Part shown: positions 46,698-57,943 of the stretch, one piece after another
Layout: every line of letters begins with the position of its first letter
How positions within the stretch are numbered: the stretch's first letter is position 1
Assembly (NCBI RefSeq): GCF_000182925.2
Contig: NC_026503.1
Coordinates: 124,001 to 188,000, forward strand
Source of the DNA: Neurospora crassa OR74A
Lineage: Eukaryota > Ascomycota > Sordariomycetes > Sordariales > Sordariaceae
Length of the DNA stretch: 64,000 nt
Direction of reading: 5' to 3'
Translations under genes and position numbers: made by a program
Notes under the pieces: generated by a model
The model's input: only the letters and a program-made list of their open reading frames with translations
Told to the model about the DNA's origin: nothing
Databases searched by the model: none

Positions 46698-49664
46698 ATG
46701 GTCAACTCGGCGCCCCATACACCACAATCGTCGCATCAATTGGGCATCGACGACAACAACGACCCCGATACTCAAGTATCACCCACACAGCCGGTGTCCT
46801 TCTCACGGTCAGTACCCTAATGGCCGCCGAGTGATACCACCATAGCCTCTTGCTGGTGCATCCCTCCGTCCGTTGGGGTGTCGCTTCTCGCGCTGACTCG
46901 CAGTGCGCAGAAGACGATCATGGCCGATCCTAGGTTTTGTTCATATCAACCCCCATCCCCTCCCTCCATCCCCCGTTGCCCTCTTACCCTCCCCGATTCA
47001 TGCGGTCCTGGGTGCTGTGTATTTCCCCGAATGCATGGCCGATCCAGTCTCTTTCCTGACGACTGTGGCTTGAAACACGCGTTCTATGGGTCGAAAGCCA
47101 TAAAAACTTGCCAACTCCTACTCGTCAGGCACATGCCTGCTGAAAGGACTGGGGCTTCTCGGCAGGGCCGCGGGCAGAGACCGGTGCTTATCCCACTGGT
47201 GTCTGCTGTCTTGCCTCCCGTTCATAGAATTCCTGCCGATAGCTACAGTCGACACGCGAGAGCGGTGGGGCCGTCCCCTTTCTGCCCACCTCCCCGATTC
47301 GCCGCGGTCCTGGTGCTGTGTATCCCTCGGGATGCATGGCCAGTACCGTTCTTTCCGGTCGATGCAACTTGAAGCCGTGTGTATCTACGGTCGAGAAGCC
47401 GTCAAAACTTGCCAAGTTCTACTCATCAGGTGGTGCACAACCTGTTGAAAGGACTGGGGCTTCTCGATAGGGCCGCGGGCGGAGATGCTGCAGTTCGTGG
47501 TTTCTCTGCTGTCTTGCCTCCCAGTCGTAGTGAACCAAGCCGACAGTTGTATCTTCACGAGAGAGCGGCAGGGCCGTCCCCTTCTGCCCCCCCTCCAATT
47601 CGCCACGGCCTGACGCCATATGTCCATTTTGGTCTATGAGCGGTCCAGTCTCTTTCCTGCCGTTTGTAATTCGAAACACGCGTTCCATGGGCCGGGAAGC
47701 CGTAAAAATATGCCAACTCCTACTCATCAGGTACGCCTGTTGAAAGGACTGGGGCTTCTTTGGCAGGGCCGCGGGTAGAGAGGCTGCTTCCAGGGGCAGT
47801 GGCCTTTCTACTGTCTTGCCTCCCGTTCATGGAATTCCTGCCGAGAGTTGCAGATTGACACGCGAGAGCGGCAGGTCGCTCGTTTTCAACTTGCAGTGCC
47901 CAAGCTTGCCTGATACTTCTGACTGACGGCTTGCTTGATAGTGCCCATGGGTTCTACGGCGACGACATATCGACTGCGTCTGGTGCAGAAAACCATGACC
48001 AAGATTGCATGATAGACCTCGTCGCGCGCCCGGGTCAGGCTAGTTGGGAGGTTGAAGGTCTCGCTCGACACACCCCCGACTTGAAGCTGGATTGTTTCGT
48101 TGACACGACCGACCGGACCGCGTTCTTTTCACTTCGCGGCCAATGCACCCTCAAGACCGGCACTCCCGCCCATGTTTCACTGTTTCTGTTCATCTATCCG
48201 GAAGATATTCAGTCCCTGGAAGTATCATACACTTCAAGCCCGCTTCCACATACCGAGGAGCAGGAAGCAGTACCTGATATGGACAGGTTCATCCGTCTGC
48301 GCTTCATCATGACACAGCCGCCCAGTTTGGTGGCGCCCAAGCATCGGCCTCTTCAACCAAAACACCGCTCCGAAGCCCTGTTTGATGCCCTACAATCCCT
48401 GGCTACAGTCAAAGATATTTCCTTTTACTTGGATCCGTCCTCCTTGCCAATCGAGATCCAGGCACAGCTGGTCTGTCTCCCATCTATCTTTTCGTCTGCC
48501 AACATTCACAGTCGACCAAGAACTCACGTGAATCGTGCATCTCTTGTAAGGCTGTACGGCGGTGCTGGCGGGCAGATTGTCAACCCAAGGACTACGGCAA
48601 GCGAAGCCACCCACCAAGAGACGGACGAGGCTGGGCCAACCAATTCCACGCATGCCGCCTCTGGTGTGCTTCAAGATGCTGCGCAAACATCAACTGCAAC
48701 GCAGACGCGCAAACGATCAGCAAGCGCAAGCGGATTCTTGCCTCCCTACCTCAATCGCCATGATGAACGCGACATCGCAAGTTCAAGCAACCACCGATTC
48801 GAATCGGCACAGGAGAACGCTTCCCCGAGTCAGGAGTCAACGCAATTCTCCCTCACACCGGGTATGTTCCCCCAGCCTAAGCTTGCACCACCTTCATGGC
48901 ACCGAAGCACCCACTAACAAACTTCCTCCACAGATCGAAACGGAAAGCGCCCACGACTCGCAACGCCCTCCGACCTCGACTTGCCCTCTCTCCCGCCCAC
49001 ACCAACTGCTGCCGACTTTTTGGAAGCGTCGACAGACCCTTCAAAGTTTTACACCATCAGGCAACAGTTCCTCACCCGCATTGCAGCCCTTGAAACGCGT
49101 AACGAACAGCTCCTCACTCGCAACGTGGCCCTTGAAGCGCGCGTCGAACATTCTTCAAAGCTGGAAGATTGGTTCAGGCTGGAAGTCCGTCAGCGTGTCG
49201 GCGGTGAGGTAACCCGTCAGCTTGACAAGCTGCACCAAAAGACGGGTAGGAAGTGGGAGGAAGAAATTAGGCAGGAAGTGCGGGATCAGATCACCGAGGA
49301 TGTGAAGGAGGAACTCTATGAAGACGCAACGAAGCAGGTGCTGAGGAGGATGGCGACGGTATTGGTGGAAGCGGTGGACGGGAGTGGGTGGCTTGTCCCT
49401 GGAAGCACTGCTTGTGAAAATCTTTTGTCGCGTTCCGTCGTGCCTGGTGAAAACGCTCTTTACGCCGCCGTCGCCGATGTGCAAAAGACCCATGCTGAGG
49501 AGATGAGTGAGGAGGAGATGGCTAGGGTGATGGATTACCTGGAGCAAAATCCGCTGAGCGCGGTTAAGTACAACGCTTGTGGGGAGACGATGAGGAGGTA
49601 TTTTGTTGGGCAGTGGAAAGCTGATACGAGGCGAAGGAGGTCGTGGGGGATGGCGAGGTGGTAG
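46698..49664 (+). CDS. Unknown nuclear-type protein with C-terminal coiled coil, 586 aa
   Basis: Exons 46698-46807, 47942-48861 and 48934-49664 join in frame. The start has a strong context (CCACCATGG). The second intron is ordinary (72 nt, GTATGT, ACTAAC, CAG). The first is 1134 nt (CG|GTCAGT ... GATAG|TG) and is filled by ~300-bp tandem repeats. Residues of about 38-250 look globular, with alternating hydrophobic residues (SLFLFIYPEDIQSLEV, ISFYLDPSSLPIEIQ). Residues 250-345 are low-complexity, followed by a basic RNGKRPR patch (345-351) that could be a nuclear signal. Residues of about 385-470 are heptad-like and rich in Glu, Leu, Arg and Gln, predicting a coiled coil. The last ~100 residues are again folded-looking. 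No family named. Exon 1 is inferred from its start context and phase; a shorter protein starting in exon 2 is possible. Confidence 0.62.
46990..47885 (+). repeat. ~300-bp tandem repeat, about three copies, inside an intron
   Basis: The anchor TGAAAGGACTGGGGCTTCT recurs at 47141, 47446 and 47741 (spacings 305 and 295). Flanking words also recur in order: CTGTCTTGCCTCCC, GAGAGCGG-GGGCCGTCCCC, CATGGCC, AACTTGCCAA. The first copy begins near 46990 without its left part. The copies differ by substitutions and small indels. They lie wholly within the first intron of the 586-aa gene model. Confidence 0.85.
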
Positions 49665-50495
49665 CCTGGGAATCGGGGTGCCGATTACCAGGCCGACAAC
49701 AACTGGACGACTCTTTGCGACATCTAATGATTAACGACGTTTCCCTCTTTTCCTCAAAATTGATGACATGTCTGACCTTGTCGTGTGTTGTGTGCTGCAG
49801 TGTTGTGGTCCCATCACTCTGTTTACGTAATTCACGGAGTTCCATGTTCCTACGTGCCTTATCCCTTCATGCAAATAAATAAGGATTCCATCCTCTCTGG
49901 GGTGCGTCTATACAATCCAATACTGGTTTGTTTGTTAGTACGGGACCTCGCGTCAACTTTCCTATGCGTTTTCATAGCTAATCAATGCGTGATTTTACCT
50001 TGAGTACGCTATTCGTAATATTCGAAATACTATATCAACTCGTACCAATCCCTTTTATCTTCCATACTAACCATTTTGATTTATTCTTACAAGGTTTAGG
50101 ACTATTATGGATAGAAATCGTTTAGTGTATACTGTGTAGAGTATAGTACAGTAATTGTGTAGAGTATGGTACAGTACCTAGCGAACCGAGCTAACAATTA
50201 AACCAGTACTGGACTGTATGTTGAAAAGACAGTAAAGGCCGTGGCTCGTCGAGCATTCATCTTGCCTGGCGTGTTTTCATACTTTTGATTTCTCAATGTC
50301 TTTCAAACTGAGCTAACGCTACCTCTTTGTAGTTCCCACATTCCACATTCCACATCCTATTCCCTCACCCATCCCCACTCAACCGTTCAACCTCTTCCAT
50401 CCCTAACCCAAACGGAAATCCTAGGTACCTACCTACCTCTACCTACCTCCCGAGATACATGAATGAACTGAATCCCTTCAATCGACCCGTTAGAC
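49665..50495. other. Convergent intergenic region
   Basis: Between the 3' ends of the 586-aa and 570-aa genes. It has a duplicated 20-base word (GTGTAGAGTATAGTACAGTA at 50134-50153, repeated with one change at 50158-50177), and a TACCTACC run at 50425-50448. No gene seen. Confidence 0.6.
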
Positions 50496-52208
50496 TTAGT
50501 CATCCAACTCCCACCCCAAAACCCCGCCCTCCCAATCAAACACCTGTCTCATCAAATGCTGCGGTCCCCATCTGATATTCCGATCCTCAAAATCCGCTCC
50601 CGTTTTCCAATCGATCGTTCCGTGACTGATTAACCACCCTTGCGCCCGCGACGACGGGCGAAAGTGGAACCCGTTTGGGTCGTGGGAGCCTAGGTTTCTG
50701 CATAAGCGGGGATGGCGGAAGGGTTTTACCTTTGGGTCTTGGTTTTGGTCGAGGGGGATTTTGAACAATGAGTTTTTGTGGATGAAGTAGTGCCGGTGGG
50801 CGATGTCGAAGAGGGATTTGATTGGCGGGAGATGCGGTGTGTGAGAAGAGGAGGAGGAGGAGGAGGAGGAGGAGCTGGAGGAGGAGGAGGGTAAATAGGA
50901 CGATGCAAAAGCTGCTTTGACGAATAAATCTGGGAGGTTGTCGCATGTGGCAGCATTCAGGCGGAATGTGTGAGCGAGAAAGGCACGCAGGAGGTCCTGT
51001 CGGAGGGAGTGGGCGAAGCGGCAGGGTGGGAAGGTGTCGAGGTGGTAGTCTCTGAACTCGGAGTTGATGGAAGGGGAGTTGGAGGGAGTTCCGGTGAGGA
51101 GAAGAAAGCCAGGGTGAAGGGAGTCTGGAGGGTGTGAGGGGTCGATAGCAGCGGAAACGGGATCATAATCGGGATTGGAAGGGTCACTGGGACTTGTACC
51201 AACCAAGGAAATACCATCACTGGCAGTATGTCCCGCAAGGTCCTCATCGGCCCCATTTCCTGAGCCCAAGAGTCTTATTTGATCCGCGGACCAATCCCAA
51301 ACAAAGTCAGCAAGTCGAGGAACATCCACTACGTTGTTCCGCTTGTGCACTTGATCTTCTTGCCAGCTTGTGTCCGCCTGGCAGTCGTAGCCGGGACAAA
51401 GCGGACGATATGGGGCAGAAGAAGTAAGAAGCTCCTCTTCGTTGAAGGGTTGTGCCCATGCTTGGAGAAGAGCAGGCTCAACCCGCTGTTGAGCGGCGCG
51501 CAGAATGACGTTGATCCATTCGTATCCGGTGTGTGCATCGGGGTGTTTACCGTTGAGGACGGAGAAAATGGGGCAGGTGCAGAGGGCGGTGTTGGCTAGT
51601 GGCTGGAGCTCAGATGAAGAGGACGGATCAGAGAGAGGTGATGAAGAGAGGTAGACGTCCGCGCCATCGGATAGGAGTTGGCCGAGGTTCCAAAGCCAAT
51701 GAGACATCAAGTCCACGGACGGTTTATGCTTGACTAGTTCCTGGGTGGTGAACTGGGGACAAGCCATCCAAAGAATCTTCTTACCCAGCTTGTACTGATC
51801 ATAGGGATCGTCCGCACGATCTGGTCTGCCCATGTGTCTGTAGGCAGTCATTGCAGCGAAGGCCTCGACTACTAGAACCCAATTTGCATTGAGCGTCAAA
51901 CGGCGGACGGCAGGTTGGAAGATGCCATCGATTTCTTGTTCGGACAAATCTAAGCCATACCTGTTGGCTGCGGTAATACCCAAGTTGGCTAGCTGGGCGT
52001 CGACAAGAGTATACGCTGGACGAGGCCGTTCGTCAGGCGATAGCCGGTTCCACCCAAGATCCGGGGCGGATGCGGTCTTGATGAAGTTGTCGAGACAGCG
52101 GACTTTACAGTTGGTGCAAATGTCGGCGCAAGGACGGATGTAATCTTTGAGGAAGAGGAGGTAGGCTTGCGGGTCGTCGGACAGGTAGAGAAAGACTGGA
52201 GAGGCCAT
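50496..52208 (-). CDS. Unknown intronless protein, 570 aa
   Basis: A single minus-strand frame with ordinary codon use. Near the N-terminus four cysteines are closely spaced (C27, C31, C34, C38 in CADICTNCKVRC), which could bind a metal or form disulfides. The middle is helix-rich with a TLNANWVLVVEAFAAMTAYRH-like segment (about 105-125). Acidic and Pro/Ser-rich linkers follow, and a pure serine run of about 15 lies near residues 440-455. The C-terminal ~100 residues are folded-looking and rich in Trp, His and Arg. No domain recognised. The upstream gap to the Nudix gene is 300 bp and both genes read on the minus strand, so the promoter must lie there. Confidence 0.7.
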   Translation of the reverse strand: MASPVFLYLSDDPQAYLLFLKDYIRPCADICTNCKVRCLDNFIKTASAPDLGWNRLSPDERPRPAYTLVDAQLANLGITAANRYGLDLSEQEIDGIFQPAVRRLTLNANWVLVVEAFAAMTAYRHMGRPDRADDPYDQYKLGKKILWMACPQFTTQELVKHKPSVDLMSHWLWNLGQLLSDGADVYLSSSPLSDPSSSSELQPLANTALCTCPIFSVLNGKHPDAHTGYEWINVILRAAQQRVEPALLQAWAQPFNEEELLTSSAPYRPLCPGYDCQADTSWQEDQVHKRNNVVDVPRLADFVWDWSADQIRLLGSGNGADEDLAGHTASDGISLVGTSPSDPSNPDYDPVSAAIDPSHPPDSLHPGFLLLTGTPSNSPSINSEFRDYHLDTFPPCRFAHSLRQDLLRAFLAHTFRLNAATCDNLPDLFVKAAFASSYLPSSSSSSSSSSSSSSSHTPHLPPIKSLFDIAHRHYFIHKNSLFKIPLDQNQDPKVKPFRHPRLCRNLGSHDPNGFHFRPSSRAQGWLISHGTIDWKTGADFEDRNIRWGPQHLMRQVFDWEGGVLGWELDD

Positions 52209-52508
52209 GACTGAAAATTGGGTGTTTGATCGATAGTGGAACTAGGGTACCTACGGTTCGTTGAATGGTAGTCGATGGGGGTGTGCAAAACAAATCGAAC
52301 GGCAGGGCTGTTATGGGCGACTATTTATGCTGAGAAAACGGCTCGAGATTGGCGGTAGGACTCGTCATTGAGTGGTAGGTTGGTTGGGGATATTCATCGA
52401 TGTGAATTGTCCGTGATGGCGAGGTGTGCTTGATCACCGCCATGGCTCGTCATCACAACTCGAGTGAATAAGTGAATTGACCCACAATGCCTCACGTCCT
52501 TTCCCAGC

Positions 52509-53234
52509 TCAAGCGTCCTCGACATCCTTTCCTTCCAACGCCCTCCTTCTCCTAATCTCAAACCCCTCCAAGATCGTCTCCCTCTGCTCCTTGTGAGTGA
52601 AGTTCAACTTGAGCTCTTCCGTCTCTCCCCCTTCACCCTCAACCATCATTCTTTCCGCTTTACACTCTTCCTCCGTCGCCCACACAAACCTCACATGCTC
52701 ATTCGGATCCATCACCACCTTTGGTAAGCTCTTCCACTTGCCATCCACGTTCCCATCCATCTTCTCTTCCGCATCAGACCCCTCATCGATATCCACCTCG
52801 ACACTAATCTTCATCACCACCTTCCCACTCCTCGTCAAAAACACCTGCGGCTTTGCCTGTCCACCAACCTGACAAACCATCCTCTTGGGCAGCAGCCCGG
52901 CTTCCTCCCACATTTCGCGGGCAACGCCATGTAAGAAGGACTCGTCTTCGGGGTCGCAGGCGCCGCCGGGGATTTCCCAGCGCAGAGGCATCGAGTCGTG
53001 TGGGGCGCGTTGGAGGAGGAGGATGCGATCTTTGGCGTCGGGTGCGGATTTGGAGAAGATGAGGGCTCCACCGGCGATGGCTTGGGGACGGATATGTGTA
53101 GAGGTACTTGCGCTGCCTTGGAATTGGAGAGGGGTGGAGAGGAAGTGGGAGACGGGGTGGTTGAGGTGGGTGGCGGAGGGGGAGATGGAGAAGGTGAAGC
53201 CGCCTTGGGGTAGGGGGCGGGGGAGGGGGGCCAT
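52509..53234 (-). CDS. Nudix hydrolase
   Basis: A single-exon frame of 241 aa. Nudix enzymes hydrolyse a nucleoside diphosphate linked to another group, using metal ions held by the Nudix box. Here the box reads GGACDPED, then E98, seven residues, and REMWEEAGL at 106-114. The distance from the first glycine to E98 is one residue longer than the usual G-x5-E. The glycines and the REUXEEXGU half are intact, so it should be active. The strand before it (ALIFSKSAPDAKDRILLLQR, 57-76) and WEIPGG (86-91) fit the fold. Residues 1-40 are an extra N-terminal part rich in Pro, Ser and His. Family firm; substrate unknown (housecleaning of damaged nucleotides is one option). Confidence 0.87.
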   Translation of the reverse strand: MAPLPRPLPQGGFTFSISPSATHLNHPVSHFLSTPLQFQGSASTSTHIRPQAIAGGALIFSKSAPDAKDRILLLQRAPHDSMPLRWEIPGGACDPEDESFLHGVAREMWEEAGLLPKRMVCQVGGQAKPQVFLTRSGKVVMKISVEVDIDEGSDAEEKMDGNVDGKWKSLPKVVMDPNEHVRFVWATEEECKAERMMVEGEGGETEELKLNFTHKEQRETILEGFEIRRRRALEGKDVEDA

Positions 53235-54635
53235 TGTGATTTGGATGAAAGAGTCCGAGTGTGGTAGTGAAAAAGGGATATGGAATTGGTTCTTTTGTGT
53301 TTGTAGGAGTTCAAATTGATGTGAGGCTTGGTTGGTGTTGGATGTTTGTCGTTGGGCGCGGCGTCATCCTGGCCGCTGAGAATGGGTGGTCCCGGCAGGC
53401 AGCAGTGGCAGCCTCAAAATTGTTAGTGTAGCCCACCCCGCCATCAAATCCAGCCAAGCTTCTCACTTTTTTGATTTCATCTTCTTTTTCAACATCATCT
53501 CATGTCACCGTCTACATACCTCTACCTAGACAGCAACCGCCAACAATTCCACCCAGGCAAGCCAGGCCCAGCCAAAGGAGTCCGTCCATTGAAACAAGGA
53601 GGCCATCATCGTCACAAGCGGCCTCTGATTCGCTCGCACTGACGCACCCCGTTCATCTCAGGGGACTCCTTGGCTGTCACGGTAGCGTGCCACTGGCGGC
53701 CCTAAACCCTTGGAATTGGAGGCTCATAAGCTCCCTTGTCCATATCGACCCCTGGATTATGGGTTTGATCTCCGCTCGACTGCGCTCTTGTGGCGTCGCA
53801 CCTTTTGGGCGAATGTGACCGTGTCGGGGATTTTTACGGAATCTGAAGACCTCCCAAGATAGAAGTCCGTCAGGTCTGGATGAGTTCGGAGGTTCTTCAC
53901 TAGGTCGAATTGGGTTGGTTGTTGGTGGTGTTGCTGCTGCTGCTGCTGGGATGGATTCGGGATGGGATGCCTACTAGTCTGGTGGTATTCGACGGAAGAG
54001 GAGATATCCGATGAGATTCCGGATATGAACCAGCTACGTCCGCTATTGCAGTCCATTCATCTATGGTCAATTTCATTCGGGTAGCATGCCATGGGTCGCC
54101 ATGTGGTATTCTCGATTCTGGGCTGTCACAGTCAAGAGCTCTCGGCATCCGGTCGACGAGAGGCAGTCCTCCACCCACCTCACACAATCCCTTTCCTGGT
54201 ACCAGACATGCCGACCAAGAAGATTCATGATCTCGTATCGTGAACTTCTGCCACTGTTTTCTTCTTTTTGTTTTCTATCTTGTTATTCTTTCCTTCTTCC
54301 ATTTTCATTTCTCTCCTCTTACACCGGCTACAATACCTCTTCCCGTCTGTTACTCTGGGACCGGGCCGACGTGGTGGAGCGAAGTGACTCGGATATCTCA
54401 ACCTCATCCCGTCCAGACCGCACGCAGTCAACGATCAACATTCTAGGTTGACTTTTTCATTCACTTGATCATCATAGTACGCAGGTCGTTACTCACTGTC
54501 TTTTCTGGAATTTCCTTGTTTCATGCTTTGGCTAAGATCGGCATATCTTTCCTTCTTTTGTAATCCAATTTTCTCAGTCTTTGACGTCCCATGCCAATCA
54601 TCTGGCGATAACCCTTTGAGCAACCAGCTGCCGAC
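53235..54635. other. Divergent intergenic region with possible small minus-strand gene
   Basis: Should hold the promoters of the Nudix (minus) and protease (plus) genes. Two overlapping minus-strand frames at 54187-53900 (95 aa, with MKLTIDEWTAIADVAGSY) and 54056-53757 (99 aa, with FDLVKNLRTHPDLTDFYLG) read as protein-like and could be parts of one spliced or frame-shifted gene. I could not find a clean splice pair joining them. The protease leader (54240-54330) is a T/C-rich tract. Confidence 0.35.
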
Positions 54636-56396
54636 ATGGCGGCTTTTCCCTTTTTATCAGCCTCTTTTGTGCTTCTTCAACTGGCATTAACATGTTTGGC
54701 CCAACATCTGAACCTTACTACTGGGCCATTGCACCTCACCGGCCACACCCCCGGTGATGGCTGCGTCCACCTCCCCATCATCCACTCTACCAACACCGAC
54801 CACTTTGCCCGTCGTGGCATCCAACTCGCTCTCAATAATCGGTCTGACGTAGCTTACTACGCCCAACGTACGTTCTTTTTTTTTTGCTTTTTTTTTTTTT
54901 TTTTCCTTTTTTTTCGTTCCCTTCCCCTCCCCATTACTAACCCCGGTGGCAGTCGAAATCGGCACCCCCCCACAAACAGTCTACACCCAACTCGACACGG
55001 GCTCCTTCGAACTGTGGGTAAACCCGGACTGCACCACCGTCTCGCCCTCCGACTCTTCCTTCTGCGACCACATTGGCTTCTACAACGCCTCTCTCTCTTC
55101 CACGTCCAAATCCCTCGGCACCAGCAAAACCCTCCGTTACGGCATCGGCGCCGCCAACATCTCGTACGTGACCGACACCATCTCCCTTTCCGGCTCCTCC
55201 ACTTCTTTGAAAGATATCCAATTCGGCGTCGCCACCTCCTCCAAAGATGCCTTTTCGGGAATCCTAGGGATCGGCTACGGCCAGGGTCTAGCGACCAAAT
55301 ACCCCAATTTCATTGACCAGCTGTACGCCCAAAAGATCACCAAGGTCAAAGCATACACTTTAGCGCTAGGATCCAAGACTGCTCAACAGGGGAGTATTGT
55401 CTTTGGCGGTGTGGACACATCCAAGTTCGCCGGACCGCTGGGGAGACTACCGATTATTCCAGCCGAAGACTCGCCGGATGGCGTCCCGCGGTTTTGGGTG
55501 CAGATGAACGGGATCAGCCTCACGCCGCCTTCGGGACAGAGCATGGGCGTTTACGAGGGGAGCAAAATCCCGGCGTTTTTGGATAGTGGGAGTACCATGA
55601 CGATCTTGCCGCCCGCGTTGGCGAACAAGATTGCCGAGGACTTTGGGAGCCCGGAGATGGATGCGAATGGGTTTTATCGAGTCGGGTGTGGGTATGTGGA
55701 GATGAATGGGACGATGGATTTTGAGTTTGTGGGTGCGGGACAAAAGGTGACGGTTAGGGTGCCGTACAAGGAAATGATCAGGGAGGTGGGACAGGGGGAG
55801 AGCAAGATGTGCTTTTTGGGGATCATGGGCAGTGAGAGTTTTACGTTGTTGGGGGATACGTTTTTGAGGAGTGCTTATGGTGAGTTCAACACTCTCTTTT
55901 TTTTTTTTTTTCAGTAGAGGTATTTCTCGGGTCAATGATGCTGACAGAGAGAAAAGCCGTGTTTGACTTCCAAACCAACTCTATCTGGTTGACACAAGCC
56001 ACCTCATGCGGTAACACACCCGCCGCGCTTAGGGATGTTACCGATTTGTCTCGCGTGGTAGGGAATTGTCAGATACAGCTGGGTGAGAAGGAGGCGGTGG
56101 TGGATGTGGTTTCGGAGACGTCGATTGCGCCGCCTACTGGTTCGACAGGCGACACTGATGGTGTGACCGGGACGGGAGGAAATGGAAGTGGAAATGGGGG
56201 GACGCGCACGGCGTGGGGGTTTGTCACCACGACCTTGGCGGTACCTATGGCGACAGGTTTAGCCGGTGTTGGTGGAAGTGGGAGTGGAAGTATGAGCGCC
56301 ACTGCGTTGGATTCCTCTGGGAGAAGTATGGCCGGTGATGTGGTGTTGAGCGCCGCGGTGGCTGTTGGTGCTGCGGTGTTGGGAAGTCTGTTGTGA
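54636..56396 (+). CDS. Secreted, GPI-anchor-type aspartic protease (yapsin-like)
   Basis: Exons 54636-54867, 54953-55879 and 55948-56396 give 535 aa. A pepsin-family protease cutting peptide bonds with two aspartates: D92 in DTGS and D288 in DSGS. A signal peptide covers about residues 1-22, a possible dibasic propeptide site (RR) is at 59-60, and the mature fold starts with EIGTPPQT (79-86). The expected second-lobe end (TLLGDTFLRSAY, then VFDFQTN) is present across intron 2. The C-terminus is a Gly/Ser/Thr-rich linker and a hydrophobic tail (DVVLSAAVAVGAAVLGSLL), typical of GPI attachment to the plasma membrane or wall. Intron 1 (54868-54952) is mostly T runs, with a GTACGT donor and a TACTAAC branch site. 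Intron 2 (55880-55947) also has a T run. Family and catalytic residues are clear. The exact substrate is not. Confidence 0.9.
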
Positions 56397-56960
56397 TCTG
56401 CTGCATTCTGAGGTTGCATAGCATGGCGTGTTCAATTGATTTCCTTTCTGAACGTGGTCCATCAATATGCAGTGATGTATGTGTCAAATGAGATGAATGA
56501 AGTGAAGCGATTCACGGTTTGAGAGTGGCAGACATAACCCTAACCCGTGTTCGTGGCACATGGTTTGGGTTTGGGCCCGCGAGGCACAGAGCCGCGACTG
56601 GAGGAGTCAAGCTGAAAATATCGGACGGATGACGTTTTGTCAGCGGCCACGGAGAGTAGGTATCGGTGCGACCCTCCCTCCCGTTCAAAGAAACATGTGG
56701 ATAGAGTCAGAAGTGATGTGTGGGTGCGTGGTTCTGGCGGCAAATCTTGGGGGGGTTTTTTTTCCTATTTTTTTTTCTTTGTGGTGAACCGACCAAACGG
56801 GAAGACGGGGAGTCATAAAAAGAGAAAGAGAAAAGAAAAAAAAAACAAGGCTCATCATCTGCCCAGCAAGGTGGTTTAGCAACAGCGATGAACCCATTAC
56901 AATTGCTGCCCATCGAATCCACTGTTGTCCACTGTTTTCCACTCTAGCATGCACCCGTAC
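56397..56960. other. 3' flank of the protease gene up to island 2
   Basis: Normal composition with A, T and G runs (56751-56780, 56834-56845). No gene seen. A poly-G tract at 56966-56975 marks the start of the AT-rich island. Confidence 0.6.
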
Positions 56961-57039
56961 CGGGAAGGGGGGGGTTTAGCGAACAGTAGAAAAATAGTTC
57001 GAAATTTTCGAACAGTGAATTTACAGTTGATTTCACGCT

Positions 57040-57261
57040 AAACGTTTACGAAGCGTTGATCAACGGTTGATATTCGAGCAACCGTTTTCAAATGGTTGAT
57101 ATGTATAAACGTTTGGACGTGGATTAATATTAAAGTAATATTTATAAGGTAGGAACTGTTTATAAATAGGAAGGAGGTACTGAACTATCAATCTACTATA
57201 TATTTACAGTAGTAGGGGTATAACGTTCAAGTTAGTAAAACATTTGTGGGCGTAAACGTTT
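57040..57261. repeat. Three AAACGTTT palindromes at the island 2 boundary
   Basis: AAACGTTT occurs at 57040-57047, 57107-57114 and 57254-57261. Between the first two are CGTTGATCAACG (a 12-bp perfect palindrome at 57053-57064) and two GGTTGATAT words. Such clustering right at the composition switch is suggestive of an element end or binding sites, but this is inference. Confidence 0.55.
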
Positions 57262-57715
57262 AATAAGGGTTGGGGCCCGGTATAAAACGTCTATACGGAC
57301 TTCGCATATAGTAAGCACTTCCCGCCGGGCGCCAATACACTTCTTCCTTAACTTTGAATCTCAACCCGATAGGCCACTTACAACCGCCCGCCTACTTTAT
57401 TTCCTTATACTTCCGCTATTGTCGCCCGTTCCTATATCCTATATGCCCGTTTTCTTTTCTTTTTTTATATTATATATTACTAATATCTACTCCCTCTAGT
57501 TCCGGGCCTATAATAAACTAGGTAATATTTGCCGAAGTTCTAAAGGGTTTGAGTATAAGTATTATAGTAGTATATAGTATAGTTATATAATATATTAATA
57601 AAAGGAAAAGGAATAAAATAGAGGTAATCCTAACGCTGTCCTCGCCGCCTTCCAACGCTTAGCCAATTAAACTAAGGTTTCCTCTACCCCCCCTTCTGGC
57701 TAAAGTGGCCTATAG

Positions 57716-57943
57716 TAGCAATAATAACTATAATAGACTATGCCGCCCGTACGTACTTAGAATATAATATCTAGCTATAACTCTTTAAATATCCTAATTA
57801 GGAATTTATAATTATAGTAACAATAATAATAGTAATAGCAACAGCAATAGACTATACCGCCCGTACGTACTTAGAATATAACATCTTACTATAATTCTTT
57901 TATATATAGGTCCTAACTAGGAATTCATAGATATATAATAATA
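57716..57943 (+). repeat. 114-bp tandem duplication
   Basis: GACTATGCCGCCCGTACGTA at 57737 recurs as GACTATACCGCCCGTACGTA at 57851. Each is followed by CTTAGAATATAA and, later, CTAATTAGGAATTTATA or CTAACTAGGAATTCATA. The period is 114 bp. Differences are mostly transitions. Confidence 0.75.

Noticed and set aside
35770-56396. Secondary-metabolite gene cluster or classical heterokaryon-incompatibility (HET domain) locus
   Set aside because: No polyketide/peptide synthase, P450 or transporter is present, and none of the unknown proteins shows a HET, NACHT or WD-repeat motif.
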